Positions 46,105 through 53,850 are shown, counted from the stretch's first letter. The stretch: 64,000 nucleotides of DNA from Calothrix sp. PCC 7716 (GCF_019977735.1 NZ_AP025018.1:9738580-9802579), one strand, 5' to 3'. Numbers and translations are program-made. The notes: generated from the sequence alone by a model not told the origin.

Positions 46105-46677
46105 CTACTCTACGTTTAAATTTAAGGTGTAATTTATGTTTCCATCTCCGCTTGTTTGCTGGGTGATATTGTTGTCAGTACTGTTCATTTCTACTTTTAC
46201 AGATGCTGTCGCTGGTGTGTAATTACCTGATATTTCTACTTTTTTCTGTCCTCTTGTTAAGTAGGGTGATAAATTAATCTGAGATTGTTTGCCATTTAGG
46301 CGCCTGACTATTTTCCCATTAATTTTGATTGTCCCTCGTATTTTGGCGCCACCAGAGTTGATTTTTAGTATATGAGGTTGTCTACGATTCGCTGCACTTA
46401 TATTTATGCTATCACTCTGAATGTTTGTGTTATCTGATATTTGAGTACTGGAAGATGTAAAGTTGACGTTATCATCATCAACATCTTCTGTATCTTCATA
46501 CGAGTCGTCGTCTATTTCTGGCGCGGAGCTTTTTAGTAGCTTAGGAGACGAAGTTTGTTTTGAGCTAATACTAGTTTTTACTGTTGAGGTTTGTTGGCTA
46601 TAAGAATTATTGCTGAACAAGGTGAACAGACTGATAATTAAGCCAAGGGGAAGACCATAAAGAAGTATTTTTCGCAT
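46105..46677 (-). CDS. Secreted hypothetical protein with acidic linker, 190 aa
   Basis: An N-terminal signal peptide (about residues 1-27, ending NNSYSQQ) is followed by a Ser/Thr-rich low-complexity stretch and an acidic segment (DDDSYEDTEDVDDDN, about 57-71). The C-terminal ~80 residues appear beta-rich (INSGGAKIRGTIKINGKIVR, KVEISGNYTPATASVKVEM). It ends with NITQQTSGDGNINYTLNLNVE, which echoes the Q/G/N pattern of the curlin-like array next door. It lies 211 bp beyond the array on the same strand, so it may be an accessory of that system. No family recognised. Confidence 0.65.
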   Translation of the reverse strand: MRKILLYGLPLGLIISLFTLFSNNSYSQQTSTVKTSISSKQTSSPKLLKSSAPEIDDDSYEDTEDVDDDNVNFTSSSTQISDNTNIQSDSINISAANRRQPHILKINSGGAKIRGTIKINGKIVRRLNGKQSQINLSPYLTRGQKKVEISGNYTPATASVKVEMNSTDNNITQQTSGDGNINYTLNLNVE

Positions 46678-46776
46678 AAGCTTTAATTAGAGATAAAAGT
46701 ATAAAATGTCTAAATCTAAATGTAGAGACTGAAATATATCTGGTCTCTACTACTAATTTATCCAACAATGCCGAAA

Positions 46777-46792
46777 GCCCCCAGGAGGGGGC
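46777..46792 (-). terminator. Hairpin at the end of the curlin-like array
   Basis: GCCCCC-AGGA-GGGGGC is a perfect 6-bp stem followed on the - strand by TTTCGG. It lies about 100 bp after the last gene of the array. Confidence 0.55.
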
Positions 46793-46820
46793 AACAATTT
46801 GTTACAATTACTTAAATTAA

Positions 46821-46886
46821 AGAAACCCGGTTTCTAAGCAAAATTGTTGTTTTTATTACAAGATATAAATAAGAAACCGGGTTTCT
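46821..46886. repeat. REPIN-like doublet, copy 3
   Basis: AGAAACCCGGTTTCT (46821-46835) and AGAAACCGGGTTTCT (46872-46886) lie 51 bp apart, directly after the stop of the 46889 gene. Confidence 0.87.
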
Positions 46887-46888
46887 AA

Positions 46889-47245
46889 TTAGCGCTTGCG
46901 GCCAGGTACGTTTACTTGAGTGCCAACATTAATGTTAATATGTGGCATTCTTACTCCTGTTGGATTTTTACCACCAGATAGATGTTGGGTTCTATTGATG
47001 CTTTGATTGACTCTACCTCCTCCGGTGTAAACTTGAGCTCCAGTTGCAGTAGAGGTATTACCAAAACAATCTTTGCTGATGCTTTGACTGGTGTTTCTTG
47101 TTTGATTAGCTCGTTTGGCACCAACTGCAATTTGGTTATCAACAGCAACGTTAATACAGGTAGCGCTAGCTTTTGGTGTAAATGTGGGAACCAGTGTTGG
47201 CAGCGCGCTCATTACAGTAGCTAAAGCAATTAATTTTAGTTTCAT
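46889..47245 (-). CDS. Curlin-like small secreted protein 1 (diverged), 118 aa
   Basis: It has a signal peptide of about 28 residues ending PKASA. The mature part carries two Q/N/G-rich blocks: VDNQIAVGAKRANQTRNTSQ, and VYTGGGRVNQSINRTQHLSG. Two cysteines are present (TCINVA and KDCFGN). The C-terminus is basic (NVPGRKR). It is the most diverged member of the array and lies last in the transcription direction, bracketed by two REPIN-like doublets. It may be a nucleator or minor subunit of a fibre; that is inference. Confidence 0.7.
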   Translation of the reverse strand: MKLKLIALATVMSALPTLVPTFTPKASATCINVAVDNQIAVGAKRANQTRNTSQSISKDCFGNTSTATGAQVYTGGGRVNQSINRTQHLSGGKNPTGVRMPHININVGTQVNVPGRKR

Positions 47246-47287
47246 GATTTTCTCCGTATATGTGATGATAAATTAAAGAAACATTGA

Positions 47288-47367
47288 AGAAACCGGGTTT
47301 ATTGTCAATATTTGTAATATAAATAAATATTTGTCTGCGACAATGAATGCGTAGAAACCCGGTTTCT
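47288..47367. repeat. REPIN-like doublet, copy 4
   Basis: A degenerate AGAAACCGGGTTTAT (47288-47302) and an intact AGAAACCCGGTTTCT (47353-47367) are 65 bp apart. It fills the gap between two array genes. Confidence 0.8.
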
Positions 47368-47368
47368 A

Positions 47369-47695
47369 TTAGCAAGCTCTAGCTTGTTGCTGGGTTGTTT
47401 TCTGTGTTCCGTTAACGTTAACTGTGTTACGACGCCCTACAATTCCAACGTTCTGATTCATAAGTTGGTCGGAATATTGACGTTGAGAACCAGAGCGATG
47501 GCTGCAATATCCTCTTTTACGTTGGTTTTGCGTGGTAATTTGGGTACCGTTAACATGGGCTGAGTTGCCAGAACCATTAACATATACAGATTGATTGAGT
47601 TCTTGATTTGCGTCTTGCTTGGAACCAGCGAATGCTGCATTAGGAATCATAAGTACAGCAGCTAATAAACCAAGAGCGTAGATAGAATTTTTCAT
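47369..47695 (-). CDS. Curlin-like small secreted protein 2 (diverged), 108 aa
   Basis: The signal peptide ends MIPNAAFAG. Two repeat modules follow: ANQELNQSVYVNGSGNSAHV, and SDQLMNQNVGIVGRRNTVNV, each ending in NGTQ-TT-Q-Q. A basic Cys-containing linker (RKRGYCSHRS) joins them, and the chain ends QARAC. The layout of module, basic Cys linker, module, terminal Cys matches the conserved array members although the sequence has drifted. The spacing of Gln, Gly and Asn is like curlin repeats. Confidence 0.72.
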   Translation of the reverse strand: MKNSIYALGLLAAVLMIPNAAFAGSKQDANQELNQSVYVNGSGNSAHVNGTQITTQNQRKRGYCSHRSGSQRQYSDQLMNQNVGIVGRRNTVNVNGTQKTTQQQARAC

Positions 47696-47731
47696 TTTTG
47701 TATACCTAAGAGTGTTGTGTGTTTTTGTGTA

Positions 47732-48070
47732 CTATCTATTAGAACAGGCAGCAGATTGTTGACCCTGAACAACATTAGTATTAATAATTTTGATACGGTT
47801 ACGATTTCCGTTGTTTGCTGCTGAGATGTTTGTGTCGTTGGTGCCTCCTTGAGTTTGATTGGTAGGGGTTTGACATAAAAGCTTTTTAGCTCTTCTTTGT
47901 GACCTAATAACGTAAGTTCTGTTTACAATACGGATTTTGTTGTTTCTACCAACGTTACTAGCATTAATATTTGTGTTTCCGGTATCACCCTGAACTTGTT
48001 CACCCGCAAATGCCACAGGCGCCATTGCAAAGGCTGCAAGTATACCAAGAATTAAAGACTTTTTAAACAT
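47732..48070 (-). CDS. Curlin-like small secreted protein 3, 112 aa
   Basis: The signal peptide matches the rest of the array (MFKKSLILGILAAFAMAPVA). Module 1 is VQGDTGNTNINASNVGRNNK and module 2 is TQGGTNDTNISAANNGNRNR. The linker is basic with one cysteine (RSQRRAKKLLCQ), and a second cysteine lies near the end (QSAACSNR). It is intermediate between the diverged members downstream and the near-identical ones upstream. Confidence 0.75.
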   Translation of the reverse strand: MFKKSLILGILAAFAMAPVAFAGEQVQGDTGNTNINASNVGRNNKIRIVNRTYVIRSQRRAKKLLCQTPTNQTQGGTNDTNISAANNGNRNRIKIINTNVVQGQQSAACSNR

Positions 48071-48107
48071 AACTGCTTTAACTATTCCTTCCTATATATT
48101 GATAAAT

Positions 48108-48458
48108 TTAGTAGCAAGCAGCAGATTGAACTTGGCTAATGTTGGTTTCATTCGACACACGGGTGCGGTTGTAATTTCCAACAACTCCTGCATTAATTGC
48201 TGTATCGGTAACATTACCTTGAGTTTGGCTTCCACCAGAACACTTATTTCTGTGATGTCTGCCACGACGAGATTCATATTTGTCTTGGTATTGACCAACA
48301 TTAGTTGTGTTGTCAATATAACTGCTGTTACCGTGACCTACGCTACCTGCATTAATGTTGGTATAAGTACTGTTACCTTGTACTTGATCATTAGCAAAAG
48401 CTGCGGGCGCCAATGTCATAGCAGCAAGTACGCCTAAAACCAAAGATTTCTTCAACAT
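48108..48458 (-). CDS. Curlin-like small secreted protein 4, 116 aa
   Basis: The signal peptide is MLKKSLVLGVLAAMTLAPAA. Module 1 is VQGNSTYTNINAGSVGHGNS and module 2 is TQGNVTDTAINAGVVGNYNR; each ends in TN(V/I)-x-Q-x-Q. The linker DKYESRRGRHHRNKCSGGS is His/Arg-rich with one Cys, and the chain ends QSAACY. It has a ribosome-site-like AGGTAT spacing before ATG, shared with its neighbours. Confidence 0.78.
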   Translation of the reverse strand: MLKKSLVLGVLAAMTLAPAAFANDQVQGNSTYTNINAGSVGHGNSSYIDNTTNVGQYQDKYESRRGRHHRNKCSGGSQTQGNVTDTAINAGVVGNYNRTRVSNETNISQVQSAACY

Positions 48459-48509
48459 TGTTATATACCTAAGTTAATTGTGTGTGTGGTGTTGATGTTT
48501 GATGTTGTA

Positions 48510-48531
48510 GAGACGTGATACATCACGTCTC
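48510..48531. repeat. Inter-gene hairpin GAGACGTGAT/ATCACGTCTC, copy 1
   Basis: This perfect 10-bp stem with a 2-base loop lies upstream of gene 4 and downstream of gene 5 on the - strand. Copies recur at 48940, 49370 and 49832 between array genes, so the hairpin travels with the duplicated unit. Confidence 0.85.
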
Positions 48532-48540
48532 AATCTAAAT

Positions 48541-48888
48541 TTAGTAACAAGCAGCAGACTGACCTTGACTAACGTTGGTTACGTTACGAACGCGGGTGTT
48601 ATTGCGATTTCCAACAACTCCTGCATTAATTGCAGTATCAGTAACATTACCTTGAGTTTGGCTTCCACCAGCGCACTTACGAGTGTGGCGTTTCACACGA
48701 CGAGACTCATACTTGCCTTGAGATTGGTTGATATTAGTTCCGTTTTTAATATTGGTTCTGTTACCATTACCTACAACACCTGCTTCGATGGTGGTAACGG
48801 TGCTGTTACCTTGTGTTTGACCTGCAAAAGCTGCTGGCGCCAATGTCATTGCTGCGAGTAAGCCTAAAACCAAAGATTTCTTCAACAT
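48541..48888 (-). CDS. Curlin-like small secreted protein 5, 115 aa
   Basis: The start chosen is MLKKSLVLGLLAAMT at 48888; the longer frame reads into the inter-gene hairpin. Module 1 is TQGNSTVTTIEAGVVGNGNR and module 2 is TQGNVTDTAINAGVVGNRNN. The basic linker is KYESRRVKRHTRKCAGGS, and the chain ends QSAACY. It appears identical at the protein level to gene 6, with only a few silent DNA differences, so the pair is a very recent duplication. Confidence 0.8.
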   Translation of the reverse strand: MLKKSLVLGLLAAMTLAPAAFAGQTQGNSTVTTIEAGVVGNGNRTNIKNGTNINQSQGKYESRRVKRHTRKCAGGSQTQGNVTDTAINAGVVGNRNNTRVRNVTNVSQGQSAACY

Positions 48889-48939
48889 TGTTATATACCT
48901 TAAATTAGTTGTGTGTGTTTTGTTTCGATGTTTGTTGTA

Positions 48940-48961
48940 GAGACGTGATACATCACGTCTC
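48940..48961. repeat. Inter-gene hairpin, copy 2
   Basis: GAGACGTGAT-AC-ATCACGTCTC, identical to copy 1, lies between array genes 5 and 6. Confidence 0.85.
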
Positions 48962-48970
48962 AATCTAAAT

Positions 48971-49318
48971 TTAGTAACAAGCAGCAGATTGACCTTGACT
49001 AACGTTGGTTACGTTACGAACGCGGGTGTTATTGCGATTTCCAACAACTCCTGCATTAATTGCAGTATCAGTAACATTACCTTGAGTTTGGCTTCCACCA
49101 GCGCACTTACGAGTGTGGCGTTTCACACGACGAGACTCATACTTGCCTTGAGATTGGTTGATATTAGTTCCGTTTTTAATATTGGTTCTGTTACCATTAC
49201 CTACAACACCTGCTTCGATAGTGGTAACGGTGCTGTTACCTTGTGTTTGACCTGCGAAAGCTGCTGGCGCCAATGTCATTGCTGCGAGTAAGCCTAAAAC
49301 CAAAGATTTCTTCAACAT
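48971..49318 (-). CDS. Curlin-like small secreted protein 6, 115 aa
   Basis: This is the duplicate of gene 5, 430 bp away, with the same signal peptide, modules, Cys linker and QSAACY end. The upstream untranslated sequence (TATACCTTAAATTAGTTGTG on the + strand) is also shared, so promoter-proximal and ribosome-binding sequence were copied too. Confidence 0.8.
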   Translation of the reverse strand: MLKKSLVLGLLAAMTLAPAAFAGQTQGNSTVTTIEAGVVGNGNRTNIKNGTNINQSQGKYESRRVKRHTRKCAGGSQTQGNVTDTAINAGVVGNRNNTRVRNVTNVSQGQSAACY

Positions 49319-49369
49319 TGTTATATACCTTAAATTAGTTGTGTGTGTTTTGTTTCGATGTTTGTTGTA

Positions 49370-49414
49370 GAGACGTGATTAATTCCCTGCGGGACACTAC
49401 GCTCTGCACGTCTC
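49370..49414. repeat. Inter-gene hairpin, copy 3, with inserted loop
   Basis: GAGACGTG (49370-49377) pairs with CACGTCTC (49407-49414). The loop has been enlarged by CCCTGCGGGACACTACGCTC-type sequence, a different short cyanobacterial repeat nested in the hairpin. Confidence 0.75.
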
Positions 49415-49423
49415 AATTTAAAT

Positions 49424-49771
49424 TTAGTAACAAGCAGCAGACTGAGCTTGTCTAACGTTGGTTACATTATTGATGCGGGTGTTGTTACGATTTCCAACAA
49501 CTCCTGCGTTAATTGCAGTATCAGTAACATTACCTTGAGTTTGGCTGACACCAGCGCATTTACTTCTGTGGCGCTTTACGCGACGAGCCTCATACTTGCT
49601 TTGAGATTGTCCAACATTCGTTCTGTTATTAATATTGGTATTGTTACGATTACCTGAAACACCTGCTTCGATGGTGGTAACGGTGGTGTTACCTTGTGTT
49701 TGACCTGCAAAAGCTGCTGGTGCCAATGTCATTGCTGCGAGTACGCCTAAAACCAAAGATTTCTTCAACAT
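49424..49771 (-). CDS. Curlin-like small secreted protein 7, 115 aa
   Basis: The start is MLKKSLVLGVLAAMT at 49771. Module 1 is TQGNTTVTTIEAGVSGNRNN and module 2 is TQGNVTDTAINAGVVGNRNN. The linker is KYEARRVKRHRSKCAGVS, and the end is QSAACY. It differs from genes 5 and 6 at scattered positions, mostly Asn/Thr/Lys swaps at alternating, presumably surface, positions. Confidence 0.8.
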   Translation of the reverse strand: MLKKSLVLGVLAAMTLAPAAFAGQTQGNTTVTTIEAGVSGNRNNTNINNRTNVGQSQSKYEARRVKRHRSKCAGVSQTQGNVTDTAINAGVVGNRNNTRINNVTNVRQAQSAACY

Positions 49772-49831
49772 TGTTATATTCCTTAAATTAGTTATGTGTG
49801 TGTTGTTTCGATGTTTGATGTTTTTGTTGTA

Positions 49832-49853
49832 GAGACGTGATAAATCACGTCTC
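49832..49853. repeat. Inter-gene hairpin, copy 4
   Basis: GAGACGTGAT-AA-ATCACGTCTC lies between array genes 7 and 8. Confidence 0.83.
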
Positions 49854-49862
49854 AATTTAAAT

Positions 49863-50210
49863 TTAGTAACAAGCAGCAGACTGAGCTTGTCTAACGTTGG
49901 TTACATTATTAATGCGGGTGTTATTGCGATTTCCAACAACTCCTGTATTAATTGCAGTGTCAGTAACATTACCTTGAACTTGGCTTCCACCAGGGCACTT
50001 ATAAGAATGGCGTCTAACGCGACGAGATTCATACTTGGTTTGAGATTGGCCAACATTAGTTCTGTTATTAATGTTGGTTCTGTTGCCATTACCTACAACA
50101 CCTGCTTCGATAGTGGTAACGGTGCTGTTACCTTGTGTTTGACCTGCAAAAGCTGCTGGTGCCAATGTCATTGCTGCGAGTACGCCTAAAACCAAAGATT
50201 TCTTCAACAT
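49863..50210 (-). CDS. Curlin-like small secreted protein 8, 115 aa
   Basis: The signal peptide is MLKKSLVLGVLAAMTLAPAA. Module 1 is TQGNSTVTTIEAGVVGNGNR and module 2 is VQGNVTDTAINTGVVGNRNN. The linker is KYESRRVRRHSYKCPGGS, and the chain ends QSAACY. It is part of the same duplication series and close to gene 7 in its second half. Confidence 0.8.
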   Translation of the reverse strand: MLKKSLVLGVLAAMTLAPAAFAGQTQGNSTVTTIEAGVVGNGNRTNINNRTNVGQSQTKYESRRVRRHSYKCPGGSQVQGNVTDTAINTGVVGNRNNTRINNVTNVRQAQSAACY

Positions 50211-50261
50211 TGTTATATACCTTAATAGTTGTGTGTAAAAGTCATTAATAGGAGTTATTTC

Positions 50262-50624
50262 TTAATAGCAAGCCGCAGATTGACCTTGGCTAACATTAGT
50301 CACATTCGATACACGGGTGCGGTTGTAATTTCCAACAACTCCTGTTGAAATTGCAGTATCGGTAACATTACCTTGAACTTGGTTGCCACTAGGACGACAG
50401 CTACGACGATTGTATCTGCTACCACGACGTGACTCATACTTGGTTTGGTATTGACCAACGTTTGTTGTATTGTCAACACTAGTTCTGTTACCATTACCCA
50501 CGACACCTACATTAATGTCTGTAACAGTGGTGTTTCCTTGTACCTGGTCATTTGCAAATGCTGCTGGCACCATTGTCATTGCTGCTAATACGCCTAATAC
50601 CAAAGACTTCTTCAACATTTTCAT
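50262..50624 (-). CDS. Curlin-like small secreted protein 9 (first in transcription order), 120 aa
   Basis: It starts MKMLKKSLVLGVLAAMT; the second Met (50618) aligns with the starts of its neighbours. Module 1 is VQGNTTVTDINVGVVGNGNR and module 2 is VQGNVTDTAISTGVVGNYNR. The linker is longer (RRGSRYNRRSCRPSGN) and keeps the single Cys, and the chain ends QSAACY. As the 5'-most gene it probably carries the main promoter, in the spacer beyond 50624. Confidence 0.78.
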   Translation of the reverse strand: MKMLKKSLVLGVLAAMTMVPAAFANDQVQGNTTVTDINVGVVGNGNRTSVDNTTNVGQYQTKYESRRGSRYNRRSCRPSGNQVQGNVTDTAISTGVVGNYNRTRVSNVTNVSQGQSAACY

Positions 50625-51119
50625 ATACCTCTTAGTTGTGTGTTGTTCTTTAAGATTAATTTTATTTAACCAAGAAACTTAAGTGTTTAAGACGACAAAA
50701 AGCCCTAAATGTTTCCAGTTAACTTTTATTCCTTAGAAAATTAACATCATTGAAATTCAGTAATTTTACTCTATTCAATGTAATTGTTTTATCGTTTGGA
50801 ATAATTTGTTATACAGGGCTGAATCGAGTCATTCCGGATGATTTAGAAAAGTTTTTCTTTATCGTTGTGAAGCTGTTCTCAGAAGACCTGAGAAATAACC
50901 TCTTTCCGCTTGCCTCTATAACAGTTTTAACCAAAGTTCTTGAGTGTGTCAAGTGTTAATGCAAAAATTTTGGTAATTTTTTTTGTGGGCATTAAGGGGG
51001 AATATTGATAACACGTATTAGCTTAAATGAAATTACCCATGAGGGTACTTTGGATTTAATTGCATACTTAGGCGCACACTGAGGGCGCCATCAATATATA
51101 TATAGTGATATATATAGTG
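50625..51119. other. 495-bp spacer upstream of the curlin-like array
   Basis: The array promoter is expected here. A TTG-started 69-codon + frame at 50750-50959 has one hydrophobic segment and a Cys-rich end, but no good ribosome site and no family resemblance, so I do not call it a gene. A TATATATAGTGATATATATAG run lies at 51097-51118, next to the TPR gene end. Confidence 0.5.
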
Positions 51120-53087
51120 TTACCAGTCACTACTACGTTCTAGGCGTTGCATTAATCCCCCTTCTAATTTATCTTTCCATTTTAATACATCTGTACGTTC
51201 TGGCTCAATGCGTTCCCACATTTTTAGCCAAGCACGGGCGCCATCGCGTTGTTTTTTTGCAACTAAGAGTTCTAGGTAAGCATTGCTGAATGCTGAGAAC
51301 TCGTCGTAGTGGAAGCGTTTGCGCTGCATAATGGGTTTGATTATTTCTAGTGCTTCGTCAAGTTCACCTTTGACTATATGTCCGCGCGCGATACCGACTT
51401 TAGATAATATATAGTCTGGAAATTGTTCTATAACCTGATGTAACAGTGCTTGTCCTTCTTCTCTACGTCCTTGATATTCGTAGCAAAGTGCAAGGTTATT
51501 AAGTATGGTGGGAGATTGTGTAATTTCTAAAGCTTGTTTGAGGATTGTTTCAGCTTGTTCTAATGCTTCAGGTGTTGGTGTTTTCATCAACCAGTACGTT
51601 TGTGTTAGCATATCATGAACTTCTGGTGAATGCCTAAATATTGGTTCATTGTGGAATTCGTAGCTAAGAAGACTGATGTGTTGCCACTTGCCTTGTAACC
51701 ACATGCGGATAGTTTCTGGTAATAAACCCGCTGCTGATAAGTTGGTTGCAGCATGGTAACGCATTTCATCTGGACCACGCTGACTAAGTGCAAAGTCACG
51801 CATTGCGTTTTGCATGTCGGAGGTTTTAGCTAAAAAAGCTAAACTATAAGCTAGTTCGCGCCCACTAATGTCACCTCGGTCTAGAAGTGCGGGTATTAAA
51901 GAGGCAAAATTAGGATGTTCGGCTAAGAATTTTTGTATGACTTTTGACTTTTGTGCATCATATGACGATTTAGCATTGGCGCCTATGACTAGTCTAAGTT
52001 GGTCGATAGTTTTTTGTGTCACCCATTGTTCTAAACTAAAAGCCCAAGGTGCATGACGCTCTTGCATCGGTTTTTTAAGGTCATCTAAATTTTGTTGTAC
52101 TAAATGGGCGCCTGTCAAATAGCCTTGTGCTTTTTTCCATAAGTCACGTGCTTCATCAAGCCTAGAGAGCCTAGCCATAGTCACGGCAACCAAGTGGTAA
52201 AATAAACCACTACCGCTTTTCGTGTCACCGTGTAATTGAACTTCTTCGTAAATTTGTAAAATCCCTTCATCATCACCTAAGTAAGCGAGTGCCTCAACTT
52301 TTTTTGTCCAAGATTCCCAAGCTTTAGCACTACTACTAACTTTGAGACGTTGGGCAATAAGTTTAGCGTTTTCAAACTGACCGTTTAGACAAAGAAAGCG
52401 TGTTAAATTCGCAAGCGCATGTATATTATCAGGTTGGATATCAAGAACTTTTTGACAAGTACTAATAGCCTCGTTCAAATTACTTTCAATAAAACTAATC
52501 AAACTAAGATTATTATAAGCCGAAACAAAATTAGGACGTGCTTGTAAAACAGTTTCTTCAGCTTGACGTGCTTTCACGTACTCACACTGTTCTAAATATA
52601 ACTGTCCACGTTCATGTAATATAGCTATTTCCAATCCATCTTCTTTTACCAAACCAATATCAGCAACTAGTTTTTCTATTTTACTTTCTAATTCTGCTAC
52701 TTTAACAGCAGCATCACTAGCGCGTTCATGGTTTGGAAATTTACTCAAAGCATTACGAAAAGCTTGTAATGCTAATAAGAAATGCTGCATTAAAAAATAT
52801 CCGCCAGCTAACCCATAAGCAATATCAGCATTATTAGGTTGTACAGCTAATAACATCTCAGATGCGCGCGTATAACCAGGAATATCCTTTACTTCGTAAC
52901 AAGCATTAACGAGATTTAATAAAACATCAAGATTTTGGGGATAATCATGTGATAGAGCATTTAAACTATAACGTGCTTCCAACCATTGTCCCCGCACTAT
53001 AAACGCTTTAGCTTTACGCAACTCAGGTGCCAAAGGTAAGGCGCCAAACCCAGTATGCTTATGTAAAGACTTATTCAAGCTTGCCAT
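51120..53087 (-). CDS. Tetratricopeptide-repeat protein, 655 aa
   Basis: The protein is built of many TPR-like helical pairs, clearest at residues about 40-130 (QNLDVLLNLVNACYEVKDIPGYTRASEMLL), 170-245 (NFVSAYNNLSLISFIESNLNEAISTCQKVL) and 500-600 (SPTILNNLALCYEYQGRREEGQALLHQVIEQ). There is no signal peptide, so it is cytosolic. Such proteins are scaffolds for protein complexes. The middle region (about 330-470, EQWVTQKTIDQLRLVIGANA) has no repeat pattern and may be a separate helical domain. Its target is unknown. Confidence 0.88.
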   Translation of the reverse strand: MASLNKSLHKHTGFGALPLAPELRKAKAFIVRGQWLEARYSLNALSHDYPQNLDVLLNLVNACYEVKDIPGYTRASEMLLAVQPNNADIAYGLAGGYFLMQHFLLALQAFRNALSKFPNHERASDAAVKVAELESKIEKLVADIGLVKEDGLEIAILHERGQLYLEQCEYVKARQAEETVLQARPNFVSAYNNLSLISFIESNLNEAISTCQKVLDIQPDNIHALANLTRFLCLNGQFENAKLIAQRLKVSSSAKAWESWTKKVEALAYLGDDEGILQIYEEVQLHGDTKSGSGLFYHLVAVTMARLSRLDEARDLWKKAQGYLTGAHLVQQNLDDLKKPMQERHAPWAFSLEQWVTQKTIDQLRLVIGANAKSSYDAQKSKVIQKFLAEHPNFASLIPALLDRGDISGRELAYSLAFLAKTSDMQNAMRDFALSQRGPDEMRYHAATNLSAAGLLPETIRMWLQGKWQHISLLSYEFHNEPIFRHSPEVHDMLTQTYWLMKTPTPEALEQAETILKQALEITQSPTILNNLALCYEYQGRREEGQALLHQVIEQFPDYILSKVGIARGHIVKGELDEALEIIKPIMQRKRFHYDEFSAFSNAYLELLVAKKQRDGARAWLKMWERIEPERTDVLKWKDKLEGGLMQRLERSSDW

Positions 53088-53238
53088 TTACAGATAACCC
53101 CTGCTTTTAACAACACAGCTTACCTCTTCAGAGTTTATCCATCTTTAACAGGAGTTAATACACTTTTCTTAGTTTTTCTTTAAATAAGCTCTCAACACTA
53201 CGTGTTGCAGAAAAAATCTTCTCCCTGCATAATTGTAA

Positions 53239-53412
53239 TCCAGCGGGGGAATTCCTTCAGCGTTAGAGCGTTTAGTTGCAACTGCTTTTGGTAAAGCTGC
53301 TGTAGATTTACTAGCACAAGGCGATACTGGCAAGATTGTTGAATGGCACAAAGGAAAAGTTGAAGCCATACCTCTTCCTCACAAGTTCCTCAACTTATTT
53401 AAGTATAAATAA
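53239..53412 (+). pseudogene. 6-phosphofructokinase C-terminal fragment
   Basis: An open stretch bounded upstream by in-frame stops (53230, 53236) reads GGIPSALERLVATAFGKAAV followed by DLLAQGDTGKIVEWHKGKV and ends at TAA 53410-53412. The G-G-x-P-S-A-x-x-R and A-T-x-x-G-x-A-A-V pattern is the conserved C-terminal end of bacterial PfkA. The rest of the gene is gone. It marks the start of a decayed stretch running to about 54030. Confidence 0.7.
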
Positions 53413-53615
53413 CAATATCAGGTCTAATTCAAGAGTATTCTCAATAAACGTAGCTTTTTTAAGTTCCCAGTTCTCATCACTTTAAAAAGGATATTGTCTC
53501 ATGGTATCAACATCCGTAAATCCACAAAAAGTAAACCAAAATTCGTTACATACACTAACCCAGATTCTGTACTTAAGACGCGATTAGAAGTAACCAAACA
53601 TTCTTAAAAACCAAT

Positions 53616-53646
53616 ATTCCCGACGAGAGCAGAAGTTGTCGGGAAT
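53616..53646 (+). terminator. Hairpin terminator in the decayed stretch
   Basis: ATTCCCGAC (53616-53624) pairs perfectly with GTCGGGAAT (53638-53646) around a 13-base loop, followed by ATAAAC. It is probably left over from the lost gene upstream. Confidence 0.55.
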
Positions 53647-53810
53647 ATAAACAAAAAACAGGAAAAAACACAATTAGTTATCATTATCCGATTCTTCATT
53701 ACCGTGCTGATGGTTCAGTAGTTACCATTCATAATGGTATCGGCCGTCCACCTTGGGCAGGTACAGAATAGCGTAAAATTACTTAGGAGCAGCTTTGACT
53801 ATTTTAATAA

Positions 53811-53850
53811 CTCTGACCTCTGTGTCAAGAGCGTCTCTGTAGTAAAAATC
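53811..53850. repeat. CTCTGTG-type intergenic repeat, copy 4 (diverged)
   Basis: CTCTGACCTCTGTGTCAAGA followed by GCGTCTCTGTAGTAAAAATC keeps the order of the other copies but has diverged. Confidence 0.55.

Noticed and set aside
48099-50189. Open + strand frames of about 70-112 codons opposite each curlin-like gene, similar to one another
   Set aside because: They are mirror frames created by the repeated low-complexity sequence on the - strand. The - strand frames have signal peptides and conserved cysteines, and the + frames have neither, nor ribosome sites.
46889-50624. CRISPR-like appearance of regularly spaced repeats
   Set aside because: The repeats are whole protein-coding genes of about 350 bp with changing sequence, not 25-40 bp identical repeats with unique spacers. 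No cas genes are present.
50750-50959. 69-codon + frame with one hydrophobic segment upstream of the array
   Set aside because: TTG start, no ribosome site, AT-rich drift and no similarity recognised. Left as unassigned spacer.
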